A stretch of 51,174 nt of DNA from Verrucomicrobiota bacterium (lineage in GTDB: Bacteria; Verrucomicrobiota; Verrucomicrobiia; Chthoniobacterales; SZAS-18). The notes below the pieces were generated by a model. The model was not told the origin of the DNA, did no database searches, and was given only the letters and a program-made list of their open reading frames with translations. The first letter of the stretch is position 1; the number at the start of each line of letters is the position of its first letter. Where the stretch lies: the NCBI GenBank assembly GCA_025353105.1, contig JANXRG010000099.1:1-51174 (forward strand), read 5' to 3'. Below, in pieces: positions 25,449-34,325 of the stretch. The position numbers and the translations under genes are program-made.

Positions 25449-27404
25449 CTACTCGTCCCGCTGCAACACCTCGTGATTCTCGTAGGCGGCGATCAGGCAT
25501 TCCAGCTGGCCGATGCGGGCCTGCAGTTCATCGCCGCGCTGGCTGTCGGCCACCCGCTTGGGCGCGCTCCATTCCTTGAGCACCGTGATCTTCGGGATGA
25601 TGTCGGCCCCATCCCGCACGGCGGCCTCCACCGAATCGAAATGGGAATGCTCGGCCAGAATCGTGCGGTCGGCCTCGAGCACCAGGGTGTAGCCGTGATC
25701 GCCGTACACCTCCGAAAATGCGCCGTCGATGGTGATCGCCTTGCCGCTGCGCTTGAGCGGCGATTCGCCCTTTTCCATTTTCACGGGCACGTGGCCGTTC
25801 ACGATCATCCCCTCGGCGGGATCGACGCCGAATTCTGCCAGTACCTTGTCGCAAAACCACGGCTCGTGAATGAGCGAGAAATACGCATCTTTCGACTCGT
25901 GCTTCGCCTTCTTGTCCTCGACGAGATCGGCCTCAAAGGTCGCAATCTTGTCCTTGCCGGAGAGCGGCGAAGCGGGGCCCGCCCAAAGGTACCAAAGCAG
26001 ATCGGCTTCGTGGCGCGCGCCGTCCATCATCCGAAAAATGGTATGCTCGATCTCCGCGAAGAGCTTGCGACCGTGCAGCATCTTTCCGCCGATCGGCATG
26101 TCGATGAATTCCCCCTTCGCGTCGACCGGCAGGCAGCCATGGAAGATCAGGCATTGTTCGCGCCGGAGGACCATGCGCCCGCGCGAGACCATCCAGCGCA
26201 TCTGGCGCCAGAGCGCCTTGCTGGCGAGGAATGACTTTCGAATGCGCGCGAGGCACGCGTGCTCCTCGGGGGAAAGTTCATAAGGCGAGGCGGGATCGAT
26301 CGTCGGAAAGTGCGTGTCCTGCAGCGGGTAAAGGATGCCGTCGAGCTCGACCGTGCCGGCCGCGTGGTCGATCCGGTGCAGCACACGACGCGATTCCATC
26401 TGCCATTCGGGATGGCGCTCCAGCATTTGGCCCTCGAGCTTGAACTGCATTACGGCGGCCGCCTTTTGCATCCGTGAAATCGTCTCGGTCTCGCGCATGC
26501 CCGTACCCTTGCCGTGGAAGCAGGAGGCGGGATCGCTTCCGTACACCGCGCGCGCCAGCACCTCGAGGGGCTGGACGGGGATACCGTAGCCTTCCTCGAG
26601 CTGCGTCAGCCGGCGGTACCGCAGCGACACCCGCAGCACATGGCAAATCAGTGGCTCGTGGCCAAGACACGCGCCCAGCCAAGCCATGTCGTGATTGCCC
26701 CACACGAACGCGACGTCCGGCTGCTGCATGAGATACTCAACGACGCGATCGCCGCGCGGCCCGCGGTCCCAGCAATCGCCCGCGATGACGAGTTCATCGA
26801 CGGCGAGGTTGCGGATGACACGGCACGTCAAGTGCACGAAATGCAGCGCGCGCCTTCGCTGCGCGAGCGTCGCCACGATGGTCTCGACAAATTCGCCGCC
26901 GCGTTCGGTGGAAGGCGCGTGGAGAATCTCGGAAAACAGCTCGCGATAGTCCGCGGGAAAGACTTCCGACGTTCGCTTGAGACTGCGCCGCGCCGCGAGC
27001 ACGCGCACGATCTCGAAGAGCGGCGTCAGCATCCGGCGGGCGTACGCCATGCGGGCGTCGCTGTCGGCCAGCTCGGACTCGAGATGCTCGATCACCTCGG
27101 CCGGGTAAAAAAGGAGCGTGAGCAGCGCCTGGAACTCGTCGGGCGGGAGTTTCGCCTGGAACATGCGCTCGACGAGCGGACGCAGCGTCCCGGAGGCGTT
27201 GTTGATGACGTGGCGCAGCTTTTTGTCCTCGCCGTGGATGTCGCTGATGACGTGGATGGCGCCCTTGGGCAGGCTCATCTCAGCGGCGCAGCGCGCCATT
27301 TCGGCGACGGCGGCATCGAGGGACGGGAATTCGCGCGCAAGCGGGCGCAGTAAATCGGCTTCGGAAGGTTTGGCTCGGGTGGGCATGGCGGGGAAACGCC
27401 GCAT
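25449..27404 (-). CDS. fbp: Class III fructose-1,6-bisphosphatase
   Basis: The product (651 residues from 27404; an ATG at 27386 is an equal candidate) matches the Firmicutes-type class III FBPase, usually about 640 residues. The metallophosphatase motifs are present: SDIHGEDKK (about residues 54-62), a GDCWDRGPRGD box, WGNHDMAWLG and the late NGHVPVKMEKG. It hydrolyses fructose 1,6-bisphosphate to fructose 6-phosphate in gluconeogenesis, with a divalent metal, in the cytoplasm. Family members also share 'LLTLLFYPAEVIEHLESE' and 'FHGKGTGMRETETISRMQKA', both found here. No other glycolytic gene adjoins it. Confidence 0.95.
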   Translation of the reverse strand: MRRFPAMPTRAKPSEADLLRPLAREFPSLDAAVAEMARCAAEMSLPKGAIHVISDIHGEDKKLRHVINNASGTLRPLVERMFQAKLPPDEFQALLTLLFYPAEVIEHLESELADSDARMAYARRMLTPLFEIVRVLAARRSLKRTSEVFPADYRELFSEILHAPSTERGGEFVETIVATLAQRRRALHFVHLTCRVIRNLAVDELVIAGDCWDRGPRGDRVVEYLMQQPDVAFVWGNHDMAWLGACLGHEPLICHVLRVSLRYRRLTQLEEGYGIPVQPLEVLARAVYGSDPASCFHGKGTGMRETETISRMQKAAAVMQFKLEGQMLERHPEWQMESRRVLHRIDHAAGTVELDGILYPLQDTHFPTIDPASPYELSPEEHACLARIRKSFLASKALWRQMRWMVSRGRMVLRREQCLIFHGCLPVDAKGEFIDMPIGGKMLHGRKLFAEIEHTIFRMMDGARHEADLLWYLWAGPASPLSGKDKIATFEADLVEDKKAKHESKDAYFSLIHEPWFCDKVLAEFGVDPAEGMIVNGHVPVKMEKGESPLKRSGKAITIDGAFSEVYGDHGYTLVLEADRTILAEHSHFDSVEAAVRDGADIIPKITVLKEWSAPKRVADSQRGDELQARIGQLECLIAAYENHEVLQRDE

Positions 27405-27595
27405 CCTGGCCGATTCGGCCCGCGCTGACCATCCCTCGCTACGAAGAAATTTAGCCCGCCGCTTCCCGACCTTCGATCCGACACCGACCTAGAAAAGCGG
27501 CAAACCCGACGCCGGAGCCGCGCCCATCGCCGCGGGCGTCGATTTAAATCTTCGAAAGGGCCATCGAACCCCATAGTCTCGAACGGGAATAAAAT

Positions 27596-28669
27596 ATGAA
27601 GGGAAAAGAGATCCGTCAGTCGCAGGGGCGAAGCATCGGGTGTCCGTTCTGCACGGTGATCCCGTCGTACATGCTTCGGCATCTGGCCCAGCACGGCCCG
27701 GCGCGCCTGCGCTCACTCGCGCTTCGCTCGCTCGAGCAATCCGAGCATTTGCGCGGTCAGCGGGCGATGCTCGCCAATCTTGGCGCGGTGGCCCTGGCCA
27801 CGCCGACCGGAACCAAGCGGCGGACCATTTACGACGCGGCGCACGGGACGGTTTTGCCGGGACAGCTGGTGCGCGGCGAAGGCGATCCAAAGGGCAACGA
27901 TCCGGGCGCGAACGAGGCCTACGATTACTCCGGCGCGACCTACGATTTTTATCGCGCGGTCTTCGGCCGCAATTCCATCGACGATCGCGGCCTCCGCCTC
28001 GACTCGTCGGTGCACTACTCCACGAAATACGACAACGCATTTTGGAACGGCCTGCAGATGGTCTATGGCGACGGCGACGGCGTCATTTTCCAAAGGTTCA
28101 CGCGCTGCCTCGAAGTCGTGGGCCACGAATTGACGCACGGCGTGACGCAGTACGAGGCCGGCCTCGAATACCAGGGCCAGCCGGGCGCGCTCAACGAATC
28201 GTTTTCCGATGTCTTTGGTTCCCTCGTCAAACAATGGAAACTCAAGCAGACTGCGGCCAAGGCCGATTGGTTGATCGGCGCGCAACTGCTCGCGCGCGGC
28301 GTGAAGGGCAAGGCATTGCGTTCCATGGCTGCGCCGGGCACCGCCTATGATGATCCAAATCTGGGCAAGGATCCGCAGCCCGCGCACATGAAGGATTTCT
28401 ACAAGGGCTCGGACGACAACGGCGGCGTGCACATCAACTCCGGGATCCCGAATCACGCGTTTTATTTGGTGGCCACCGCGCTCGGCGGCAACGCGTGGAA
28501 TCACGCCGGAAAAATCTGGTACGACACGCTCTGCAACCAACTCCGCCCCAGGGCCAGTTTCAAGGATGCGGCGAATGCGACGGTGGCATCGGCCGGAAAA
28601 CTATTCGGGGCGCGGAGCGCGGAATCTGCGGCCGTGAAATCGGCGTGGAAGGAAGTTGGGGTACTTTGA
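27596..28669 (+). CDS. Protealysin-like M4 metalloprotease
   Basis: The 357-residue product is a short thermolysin-family peptidase of the protealysin type. A short propeptide carries the CPFCTVIPSYMLRHLAQHG segment, equivalent to the protealysin 'PPYxLRxIA' box, and no classical signal peptide. The catalytic site is complete: HELTH at 177-181, Glu201 in NESFSDVFG, and the downstream NNGGVHINSGIPNHAFYLV with the proton-donor His. It hydrolyses peptide bonds on the amino side of hydrophobic residues, using Zn2+. Protealysins often act inside the cell or are exported without a standard signal. Four bp after its stop begins a small gene that looks like its emfourin inhibitor. Confidence 0.95.
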   Translation: MKGKEIRQSQGRSIGCPFCTVIPSYMLRHLAQHGPARLRSLALRSLEQSEHLRGQRAMLANLGAVALATPTGTKRRTIYDAAHGTVLPGQLVRGEGDPKGNDPGANEAYDYSGATYDFYRAVFGRNSIDDRGLRLDSSVHYSTKYDNAFWNGLQMVYGDGDGVIFQRFTRCLEVVGHELTHGVTQYEAGLEYQGQPGALNESFSDVFGSLVKQWKLKQTAAKADWLIGAQLLARGVKGKALRSMAAPGTAYDDPNLGKDPQPAHMKDFYKGSDDNGGVHINSGIPNHAFYLVATALGGNAWNHAGKIWYDTLCNQLRPRASFKDAANATVASAGKLFGARSAESAAVKSAWKEVGVL

Positions 28670-28673
28670 ACCG

Positions 28674-28976
28674 ATGCGACTCACGTTGACGCGCAGCGGC
28701 GGATTCCTGGGCTCGGCGCTGCCGCCGGTTGTCGTGGACACTACGTCGCTGGCGCGCAAACAACAGCAACACGTTGAAGGACTGGTGCACGTCGCCGATT
28801 TTTTCGCGCTGCCGCCGACGCTCATGGTGAGCCAGCCCGGCCCCGATCGTTTTCAATATGACCTGGAAATTCACGACTCGCACGGTCGCGCCCATCGGGT
28901 CACCTTTGGTGAGGAGTCCGCGTCACCGGCCTTGTTGGATTTAGCGCGGACGATCAGGGAGATTCGGGCAGCCTAG
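28674..28976 (+). CDS. Emfourin-like protealysin inhibitor
   Basis: The 100-residue product starts at ATG 28674, 4 bp after the M4 protease stop, so the two are almost surely cotranscribed. It begins MRLTLTRSGGFLGSALPPVV, where emfourins begin with a beta strand and an 'RxGGFAG' segment. It continues to 'LVHVADFFALP' and ends in a strand-helix (HRVTFGEESASPALLDLART). Emfourins are small slow-tight-binding inhibitors of protealysin-like M4 proteases, encoded next to them. I therefore infer that it keeps the neighbour protease inactive in the cell. Length and order fit the family. Confidence 0.85.
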   Translation: MRLTLTRSGGFLGSALPPVVVDTTSLARKQQQHVEGLVHVADFFALPPTLMVSQPGPDRFQYDLEIHDSHGRAHRVTFGEESASPALLDLARTIREIRAA

Positions 28977-28998
28977 GGTTTATGGGTTTTTGGGGAAA

Positions 28999-29028
28999 AT
29001 CTGCGTTGATCTACGTAAATCGGTGGTT
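28999..29028. repeat. Degenerate 10-bp tandem repeats
   Basis: ATCTGCGTTG, ATCTACGTAA and ATCGGTGGTT follow each other without spacer in the gap between the emfourin-like gene and the aminotransferase gene. A short hairpin (CCCCGA...TCGGGG, 29043-29061) follows. The function is unknown. Confidence 0.5.
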
Positions 29029-29133
29029 CATCGACCGTCAGGCCCCGATCTTTGTTCGGGGTCACCCGGGTAAAATTCGTGATTCCAAACTTTCGGCGTT
29101 CGACGCACGACGCTTTGACGCTTAATTCGACGC

Positions 29134-30354
29134 ATGACTTCGCTCCCCGTCGATCGCGCTCAGGTGCGCACGTGCTTTCCCTCACTTGCGTCGGGGTTTG
29201 GATATCTGGACAACGCCGGTGGTTCGCAGATTCCGGACGTGGTCATCGACGCAATGGCGGACTACTGCCGAACCTCCTATGTGCAGACCGGCGGAAGCTA
29301 CCCGGCTTCCGTCGCGACGAAGTGCTTGCTCGATGAAACGCACGCGTTTGTCGCTGAGTTCCTGAACGCGGGCTCAACCGGTGGCGTCATTCTCGGCGCG
29401 TCGAGTACAGCGCTCGTGCACCTTCTCGCGAACGCCTTCGGTGAAACGCTGCGGCCCGGTGACGAAATCATCGTGGCGGACAGCAATCACGAGGGCAACG
29501 CCACGCCTTGGTATCGGCTGGAACGATTCGGCATTAAGGTTATCCCGTGGCCCGTCGATTCGAAATCGATGATCTGTGAGTTGGGCGCATTGGAACGGCT
29601 CCTGGGTGCGCGGACTCGGGTGGTGGCGTTCCCGCACGTTTCAAATCTCACCGGCATCATCGCCGACGTGCGCGCGATCTCCGAAGTGGTGCGCGCGGCG
29701 GGAGCAATCGCCGTTTGCGATGGGGTGGCCTTTGCGCCGCATCGGGCAATCGACGTGCAGGCCCTTGGCTGCGATTTCTATTTCTACAGCACCTACAAGG
29801 TTTACGGTCCGCACCTGGGGGCGATGTATGGACGGCACGAAGCGTGGGCGCCGTTGACGGGACCGAACCACGTATTTATCGCGCAGGACTCGTTCCCGTC
29901 GAAGTGGGAACTGGGCAGCATTCCCTACGAGGGTTGCGCCGGTCTCCTTGGCTTGCGGACGTACCTCGCGTTCCTCGCGGGCGAATCGTACGCGGGTAAT
30001 GCCACGGTGCAGCGCGCCTTTGCGACGATGGCCGACCTTGAACACGCCCCGCACGAACGCATGTACACCTATCTGGCGGGCAAACGGGGAATTCGAATCA
30101 TCGGCCCGAAAACTCTCAGCCCGGATGCCGTCGGCACGCTTAGCTTTCGCCACGCCACAAAGAGCTCGGCCGAAATTGCTCACGCCGTGAACCGCCAGGA
30201 GCTTGGGATAAAGCACGGCAACTTCTACTCGGTCCGCCTCCTCTGCGCGCTGGGCATCGACCCCGACGATGGCGTCGCGCGCGTGAGCCTCGTGCATTAT
30301 AACACCCTCGAAGAAATCGATCGGCTCGCGGGCGTTCTGGACGATTTTCTCTAG
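29134..30354 (+). CDS. Class V aminotransferase / cysteine-desulfurase-like PLP enzyme
   Basis: The 406-residue product has the class V fold: LDNAGGSQIPDVVIDAM (start of the small domain), 'VILGASSTALVHLLANAFGE', the DSNHEGNATPW segment with His119 stacking on PLP, 'AIAVCDGVAFAPH' with Asp196, and Lys222 in FYFYSTYKVYGPHLGAMYG as the PLP Schiff-base lysine. It ends with 'ARVSLVHYNTLEEIDRLAGV'. Relatives called cysteine desulfurase-like often act on other amino compounds. The extended loop that holds the persulfide cysteine in SufS is not evident, so I do not name a substrate. It is cytoplasmic and stands alone. Confidence 0.9.
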   Translation: MTSLPVDRAQVRTCFPSLASGFGYLDNAGGSQIPDVVIDAMADYCRTSYVQTGGSYPASVATKCLLDETHAFVAEFLNAGSTGGVILGASSTALVHLLANAFGETLRPGDEIIVADSNHEGNATPWYRLERFGIKVIPWPVDSKSMICELGALERLLGARTRVVAFPHVSNLTGIIADVRAISEVVRAAGAIAVCDGVAFAPHRAIDVQALGCDFYFYSTYKVYGPHLGAMYGRHEAWAPLTGPNHVFIAQDSFPSKWELGSIPYEGCAGLLGLRTYLAFLAGESYAGNATVQRAFATMADLEHAPHERMYTYLAGKRGIRIIGPKTLSPDAVGTLSFRHATKSSAEIAHAVNRQELGIKHGNFYSVRLLCALGIDPDDGVARVSLVHYNTLEEIDRLAGVLDDFL

Positions 30355-30407
30355 TCGGGCGGGGGGACCTGGTTGACACGACGCATGAGGTGGCGGTTCG
30401 TTCCGCG

Positions 30408-30902
30408 ATGATGCGCCGCGCCCTTCTCATTCTAGCCTGTTCACTGGCAGTTCTGTCGACCCGGGCGCAGAACGTGGCGAAGTATTCGCCGGACACGATC
30501 CTTCAGCTTATCGGCATCCTCGAGCGCGATCCGATCAGCGAACGCGGCATCGCGGCCCGCGCGGTGATCGTGGAATTCGCGGAAAAGAGCGACACGGTGC
30601 TGGTCGAAGTCTCCGAGCGCGCCATGCCGTGGATCCTGGATAAACGGGTGCCCGAGCAGGCGCGAGCGGTCCTCACGGCAGCATACGTCGCTGGCAACGT
30701 GAAGTCGCAGCTGGAACGCAAGGTAAACGCGAATGACTCCCTGGCCGGCTGGAAGCAGGTGTTCAACGCGTACGAAGCGTTGCGCAAACATTCACCCGGA
30801 ATTCGGGTGCCGGGCGTGGAGGAGTTGCTCGAGGAAGAGAAGAGCGGAAAGCTTCCGGCCCGCGCCAGCGAGCTCGACGGGCAGGGGAAGGTCCGCGTCT
30901 AG
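30408..30902 (+). CDS. Exported helical protein of unknown function
   Basis: From ATG 30408 the 164-residue product has a clear signal peptide (RALLILACSLAVLSTRAQN). The mature part is alpha-helical: 'YSPDTILQLIGILERDPIS', 'ARAVIVEFAEKSDTVLVEV', 'KRVPEQARAVLTAAYVAGNV' and 'GWKQVFNAYEALRKHSPGI'. The pattern recalls HEAT- or TPR-like bundles in unknown exported proteins. No family is recognised. The ATG at 30411 is equally possible, and the GTG at 30390 less so. It converges on the OmpA-family gene, 34 bp away. Confidence 0.75.
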   Translation: MMRRALLILACSLAVLSTRAQNVAKYSPDTILQLIGILERDPISERGIAARAVIVEFAEKSDTVLVEVSERAMPWILDKRVPEQARAVLTAAYVAGNVKSQLERKVNANDSLAGWKQVFNAYEALRKHSPGIRVPGVEELLEEEKSGKLPARASELDGQGKVRV

Positions 30903-30936
30903 GGTCGCGGGGACCGGAGCCCGCCCTCCGTGTCAC

Positions 30937-32019
30937 TCATTTATTCTCCACGAGTTCAACGCGCCGATTCTTGGCCCGGCCCGGTTCGCTTTCGTTGCTG
31001 GCAACCGGGGCGGCAGAACTGACCCCAAACGGCAGGAGGCGATCGGCGCCCACGTGGTACTTGCCGGTGAGCGCGGCCACCACCGACGCGGCGCGGCGCT
31101 GCGAAAGATCGCGGTTGAAATCAAACGTGCCGACGTTATCCGTGTGGCCGGCCACCAAGATTTTAAGGCCCGGTTTCTCGCCCAGCAGTTTTGCAATCTG
31201 CTCGAGCGTGGGGTCCGATTCCGGCTTGATCTCCACCTTGTTGGAGTCGAACTGGATTCCGTAGATCGCCACGCGCCCCGTGCTGCTTAGGCTCTGGACC
31301 ATCTCCGACGATTGGAGTGTGACCATCTGTTGCTCCATCGCCCGGGGCTCGAGCACATCGAGTTGCACGATGACGTCGCCGGCATTGACCTCCACATCGT
31401 TGCCAAGTGCGCCCATCTCGAATGAGGTAACAAATAGCACGGCCGTGATTTTCGTCTGGGGCTGCCGCGCTACGAGCGCGTTGCCCTTTCCGCCGCTGTA
31501 AGAAAACAGCTGGTTGTTACCGCTGAGGTTTTCGTACACGGTCGAAAAGTCCTCGCCCGTTTCCTCCTTGCCCGACGCTTTCCAGCGCACTTCCCAGCCG
31601 GCCGATTGGAGAGCTTCGACATAATTGCGAAATACCTCGAGGCTGCTTCGCGACGGGCCGCCTGGGACGCGATACGAAATCCGCACGATCCGGCCCTCGA
31701 ACGGCTCCGATTTTTCGAACTTGTATTTGCCGTCGATTGGTTGGAGCGGACCGAGGGGCACCAGGTATCGTTCGAAGTTGATATTCTCGTATCGAATGAT
31801 CTGGGAGCCCTTGTAGCGCATGATCCCCGGAAAATCCGCGCTCCCCGGGAGGTCGGCCGCGCCGAGCGAGGCGGCCGCGAAAAAGCCGTAAGCGATAGTC
31901 AGCAGGGTAGTCTTTATCCCTGAAGTTATCAGTTCGCGGCGACGGAGTAAAGATCCGGTAAAGCGATCGATCCGAAATAGACGCGTCACATCCTCGACGA
32001 TCTTGGCGGAACACCGCAT
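30937..32019 (-). CDS. DUF4892/OmpA-family outer-membrane-associated protein
   Basis: The ATG at 32019 is preceded by GAGGAA at the right spacing, so I prefer it to the longer frame beginning at 32100. The 360-residue product has a long n-region, then a hydrophobic signal core (TTLLTIAYGFFAAASLGA). The DUF4892-like part (about 60-240) includes 'EGRIVRISYRVPGGPSRSSL' and 'VRWKASGKEETGEDFSTVYE'. The C-terminal OmpA-like domain (about 250-360) has AIYGIQFDSNKVEIKPES, VAGHTDNVG and NRDLSQRRAASVVAAL. OmpA-like domains bind peptidoglycan (meso-DAP), so it likely anchors the outer layer to the wall. Confidence 0.88.
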   Translation of the reverse strand: MRCSAKIVEDVTRLFRIDRFTGSLLRRRELITSGIKTTLLTIAYGFFAAASLGAADLPGSADFPGIMRYKGSQIIRYENINFERYLVPLGPLQPIDGKYKFEKSEPFEGRIVRISYRVPGGPSRSSLEVFRNYVEALQSAGWEVRWKASGKEETGEDFSTVYENLSGNNQLFSYSGGKGNALVARQPQTKITAVLFVTSFEMGALGNDVEVNAGDVIVQLDVLEPRAMEQQMVTLQSSEMVQSLSSTGRVAIYGIQFDSNKVEIKPESDPTLEQIAKLLGEKPGLKILVAGHTDNVGTFDFNRDLSQRRAASVVAALTGKYHVGADRLLPFGVSSAAPVASNESEPGRAKNRRVELVENK

Positions 32020-32118
32020 CCGATTTCCTCGGTTGACTGTAAGGTTTCGGCAGGAATAGCGTTTTACAGGTAAGAGCACGCGCCGTGGTGCCTCCGCCAC
32101 GGGCTAGTTCCAACCTTC

Positions 32119-33621
32119 ATGTCGCTTAGCCTCAGCCCGGAACGGCATCCCCGGCCGACCCTGTGGAGCCTAGCGCCCGTCGTGGTTGCGACCGGACTGT
32201 TCGCGGGCTGCACGAACTTGCAGCCGTACCGTGCCTCGACGACTCCGCCGTACAACCAGTTGGCCCAGCCGAGTCGGGCTCTGCCCCGACCGGGCGAGGA
32301 CCGCCACTACCAGCTCGCGTTCATCGAATTCGATGAGTTCGGCGACTACTGGAACGCGGACCAGGTGCATGATGCGCACCGAATGATCAGCAAAGGGGAT
32401 GGTCGGGTTCCCTTGATGATCCTTTTTATCCACGGCTGGAAGCACAACGCATCCGAGAACGATACAAATGTGCGTGGTTTCACCGCGTTGCTCGAACAAA
32501 TCGGCCAACGAGAGAAGAAATTTGGCCAGAGAGTTTGCGGGGTCTACATTGGCTGGCGGCGGCTGAGTGCGACGACGGAGGTCGTGAAGGAATTCTCCAT
32601 TTGGGATCGAAAACGAGTGGCCGCACAGGTGGCGGGTGTTCCGCTGACTTCGACGGTTCTTTCCCTGGCGAACGCCGCGAGAGCGGCGAATGGACAATCG
32701 GTTCTCATCGGACACTCGCTGGGCGCGCGCGTGCTGGAGCGAACGGTCGCGCAGGCGATCATCGGGCAGGCGGCAATCAAGTCGATCGAGTCGCAAGGTT
32801 CGCACGAGGCGTCGGATTCGACGAAGCAGCGCAAGTTGACTTGGAATGCTGAGTGGCCCGTGCGGCTCGTGATCCTGCTGAATAGTGCGTCGGAATCCGT
32901 TTATTCGCGGCAATTGAAACTGGCGCTTTCGCGCTGGGGAGACAACCCGCCGGCCATCGTCGCCATCACGTCGGAGACGGACTGGGCGACGGGTTCGGTT
33001 TTCCCGATCGCCATGGGACTTGAACGCCTGGGCAAACCGCCGGGACGGAATTATCGCGTCAAGACTGACGAATCCGTGTCGCCCCGGCCAAATGAAAGCC
33101 AGGAAATTTACCTGCGGACGACCGCGGGTCACAACCCGTTCATGATCGACCGGTATGTTGCGCCGACGCAGTCGCCATCGACCAATGCCGGGGAAAAACC
33201 CGCGGACAATCCGTTTTCATGGAATCTCGAGAATGTCCGGTGGGATTCTCAGAGTGCGGCTGGCTTCAGCCGATCTTTTTACACGCGTCCGCCTGGGACG
33301 AACGCCGAGTACCCGCCACGCGACCAATGGCTCGAATGGGATTTGCGGATGGCCGAGACGCACACGGAGCGGGACGCGTCGCTCCCCCGCTATCCCGCCG
33401 GGATTTTACCTCACATCATCGGGGAGCGTCTTTCGGGCTACTGGGTGGTGCGGGTGCCGGACAAGATTGTGCACGGGCATGATGGCATTTTCGACCTCCC
33501 CGCCATCGATCTGTTGGCGGCGTTCTACGCGGCGTGCGGGCGGAAGCCCAACGCTCCCCTCCCGGTGACGCTGCCGACCGCCATCCCGCCGATCAAGCCC
33601 GGGATGCAGATGAGCGGGTAG
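32119..33621 (+). CDS. Alpha/beta-hydrolase-fold lipoprotein
   Basis: The 500-residue product carries a lipoprotein signal ending LFAGC, with Cys31 as the lipidated residue. After a Pro/Gln-rich linker, the hydrolase core shows 'PLMILFIHGWKHNASENDTN' (oxyanion-hole loop) and 'GQSVLIGHSLGARVLERTVA', with nucleophile Ser200 in the GHSLG elbow. The later His and acid are not certain from sequence; His480-region residues (KIVHGHDGIFDLPAI) are candidates. It is probably a lipase or esterase of the membrane-anchored type. It is divergent to the DUF4892/OmpA gene, and the 99-bp gap between starts must hold both promoters. Confidence 0.85.
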   Translation: MSLSLSPERHPRPTLWSLAPVVVATGLFAGCTNLQPYRASTTPPYNQLAQPSRALPRPGEDRHYQLAFIEFDEFGDYWNADQVHDAHRMISKGDGRVPLMILFIHGWKHNASENDTNVRGFTALLEQIGQREKKFGQRVCGVYIGWRRLSATTEVVKEFSIWDRKRVAAQVAGVPLTSTVLSLANAARAANGQSVLIGHSLGARVLERTVAQAIIGQAAIKSIESQGSHEASDSTKQRKLTWNAEWPVRLVILLNSASESVYSRQLKLALSRWGDNPPAIVAITSETDWATGSVFPIAMGLERLGKPPGRNYRVKTDESVSPRPNESQEIYLRTTAGHNPFMIDRYVAPTQSPSTNAGEKPADNPFSWNLENVRWDSQSAAGFSRSFYTRPPGTNAEYPPRDQWLEWDLRMAETHTERDASLPRYPAGILPHIIGERLSGYWVVRVPDKIVHGHDGIFDLPAIDLLAAFYAACGRKPNAPLPVTLPTAIPPIKPGMQMSG

Positions 33622-33667
33622 ATATTTATGCTCCGCAGCCGGGCGGAAAAATTATTCCGTCCACCGG

Positions 33668-33877
33668 ATGGGTGACACTCGTATCCCCAGTATGGACCAT
33701 CGCACGATGACCGGGAATTGGAACGACATCACGCGCGGCCCGCAACCTTCTTACCGGCGACAAAGCGACAATATTCTCGCCCTCGTTCCGTCGAACGACA
33801 TCGAATTGCTCCCGCTGATCAAGATCTACGTGAACCACCTCAAGGGCTATATCCTCGAAGTCATCCACCGGCTCTAG
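33668..33877 (+). CDS. Possible small unknown protein
   Basis: A 69-codon frame with strongly G/C-rich third positions in its second half (DIELLPLIKIYVNHLKGYIL, EVIHRL) looks coding. Several in-frame ATGs (33668, 33692, 33707) are possible starts, and none has a clear ribosome binding site. No motif is recognised. A longer minus-strand frame over the same bases has a weaker protein-like composition. Confidence 0.4.
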   Translation: MGDTRIPSMDHRTMTGNWNDITRGPQPSYRRQSDNILALVPSNDIELLPLIKIYVNHLKGYILEVIHRL

Positions 33878-34060
33878 GCGTTGGGCAAGTCGTGGCGGGG
33901 CTGTCGATTCTTTTTGCTTTCGGGGAACCGCGAACCAGAGCTGGGTAATCCAGTTTTCCGCCTCGAATGAATTCTTCTGGATTGGACAAGTCGACCGAGA
34001 AACGTCAATCTTTCCATCCCTTAAACAAACCGCGACGCAGCCGCACAACCCCGATTCCCT

Positions 34061-34324
34061 ATGCTTCATCTTATCTGGTACATCCTCGTCGGCTTGGTGG
34101 CCGGTTTTATCGCCAAGTCACTCATGCACATTCACCTCACGCTGGTGTGGACGATCGTGCTTGGGATCGTTGGTTCCGTGGTCGGCGGCTGCATTGTCCA
34201 TCTCTTTTCCCGGCCCAAGCCAGGCGCTCCCTTTCATCCGGCCGGACTCATCTTTTCCATTCTTGGAGCGCTTCTCGTTTTGTTCGCCTACTACAAGCTG
34301 AACGTGCGCCTTCCCGGGTCGTAA
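34061..34324 (+). CDS. GlsB/YeaQ/YmgE-family small membrane protein
   Basis: The 87-residue product has three hydrophobic helices (about 4-22, 29-49 and 63-79). It shows the family pattern 'GLVAGFIAKSL...VLGIVGSVVGG' and a late 'AGLIFSILGALLVLFAYYKL'. These transglycosylase-associated small proteins sit in the inner membrane. Several are stress-induced in enterobacteria, but their activity is not established. It is transcribed toward the NxxGxxAF gene on the opposite strand and nearly touches its 3' end. Confidence 0.85.
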   Translation: MLHLIWYILVGLVAGFIAKSLMHIHLTLVWTIVLGIVGSVVGGCIVHLFSRPKPGAPFHPAGLIFSILGALLVLFAYYKLNVRLPGS

Positions 34325-34325
34325 G

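Noticed and set aside
33626-34069. 147-codon minus-strand frame
   Set aside because: No signal, no motif and poorer third-position bias than the plus-strand small frame; it lies in a gap between lipoprotein and GlsB-type genes.
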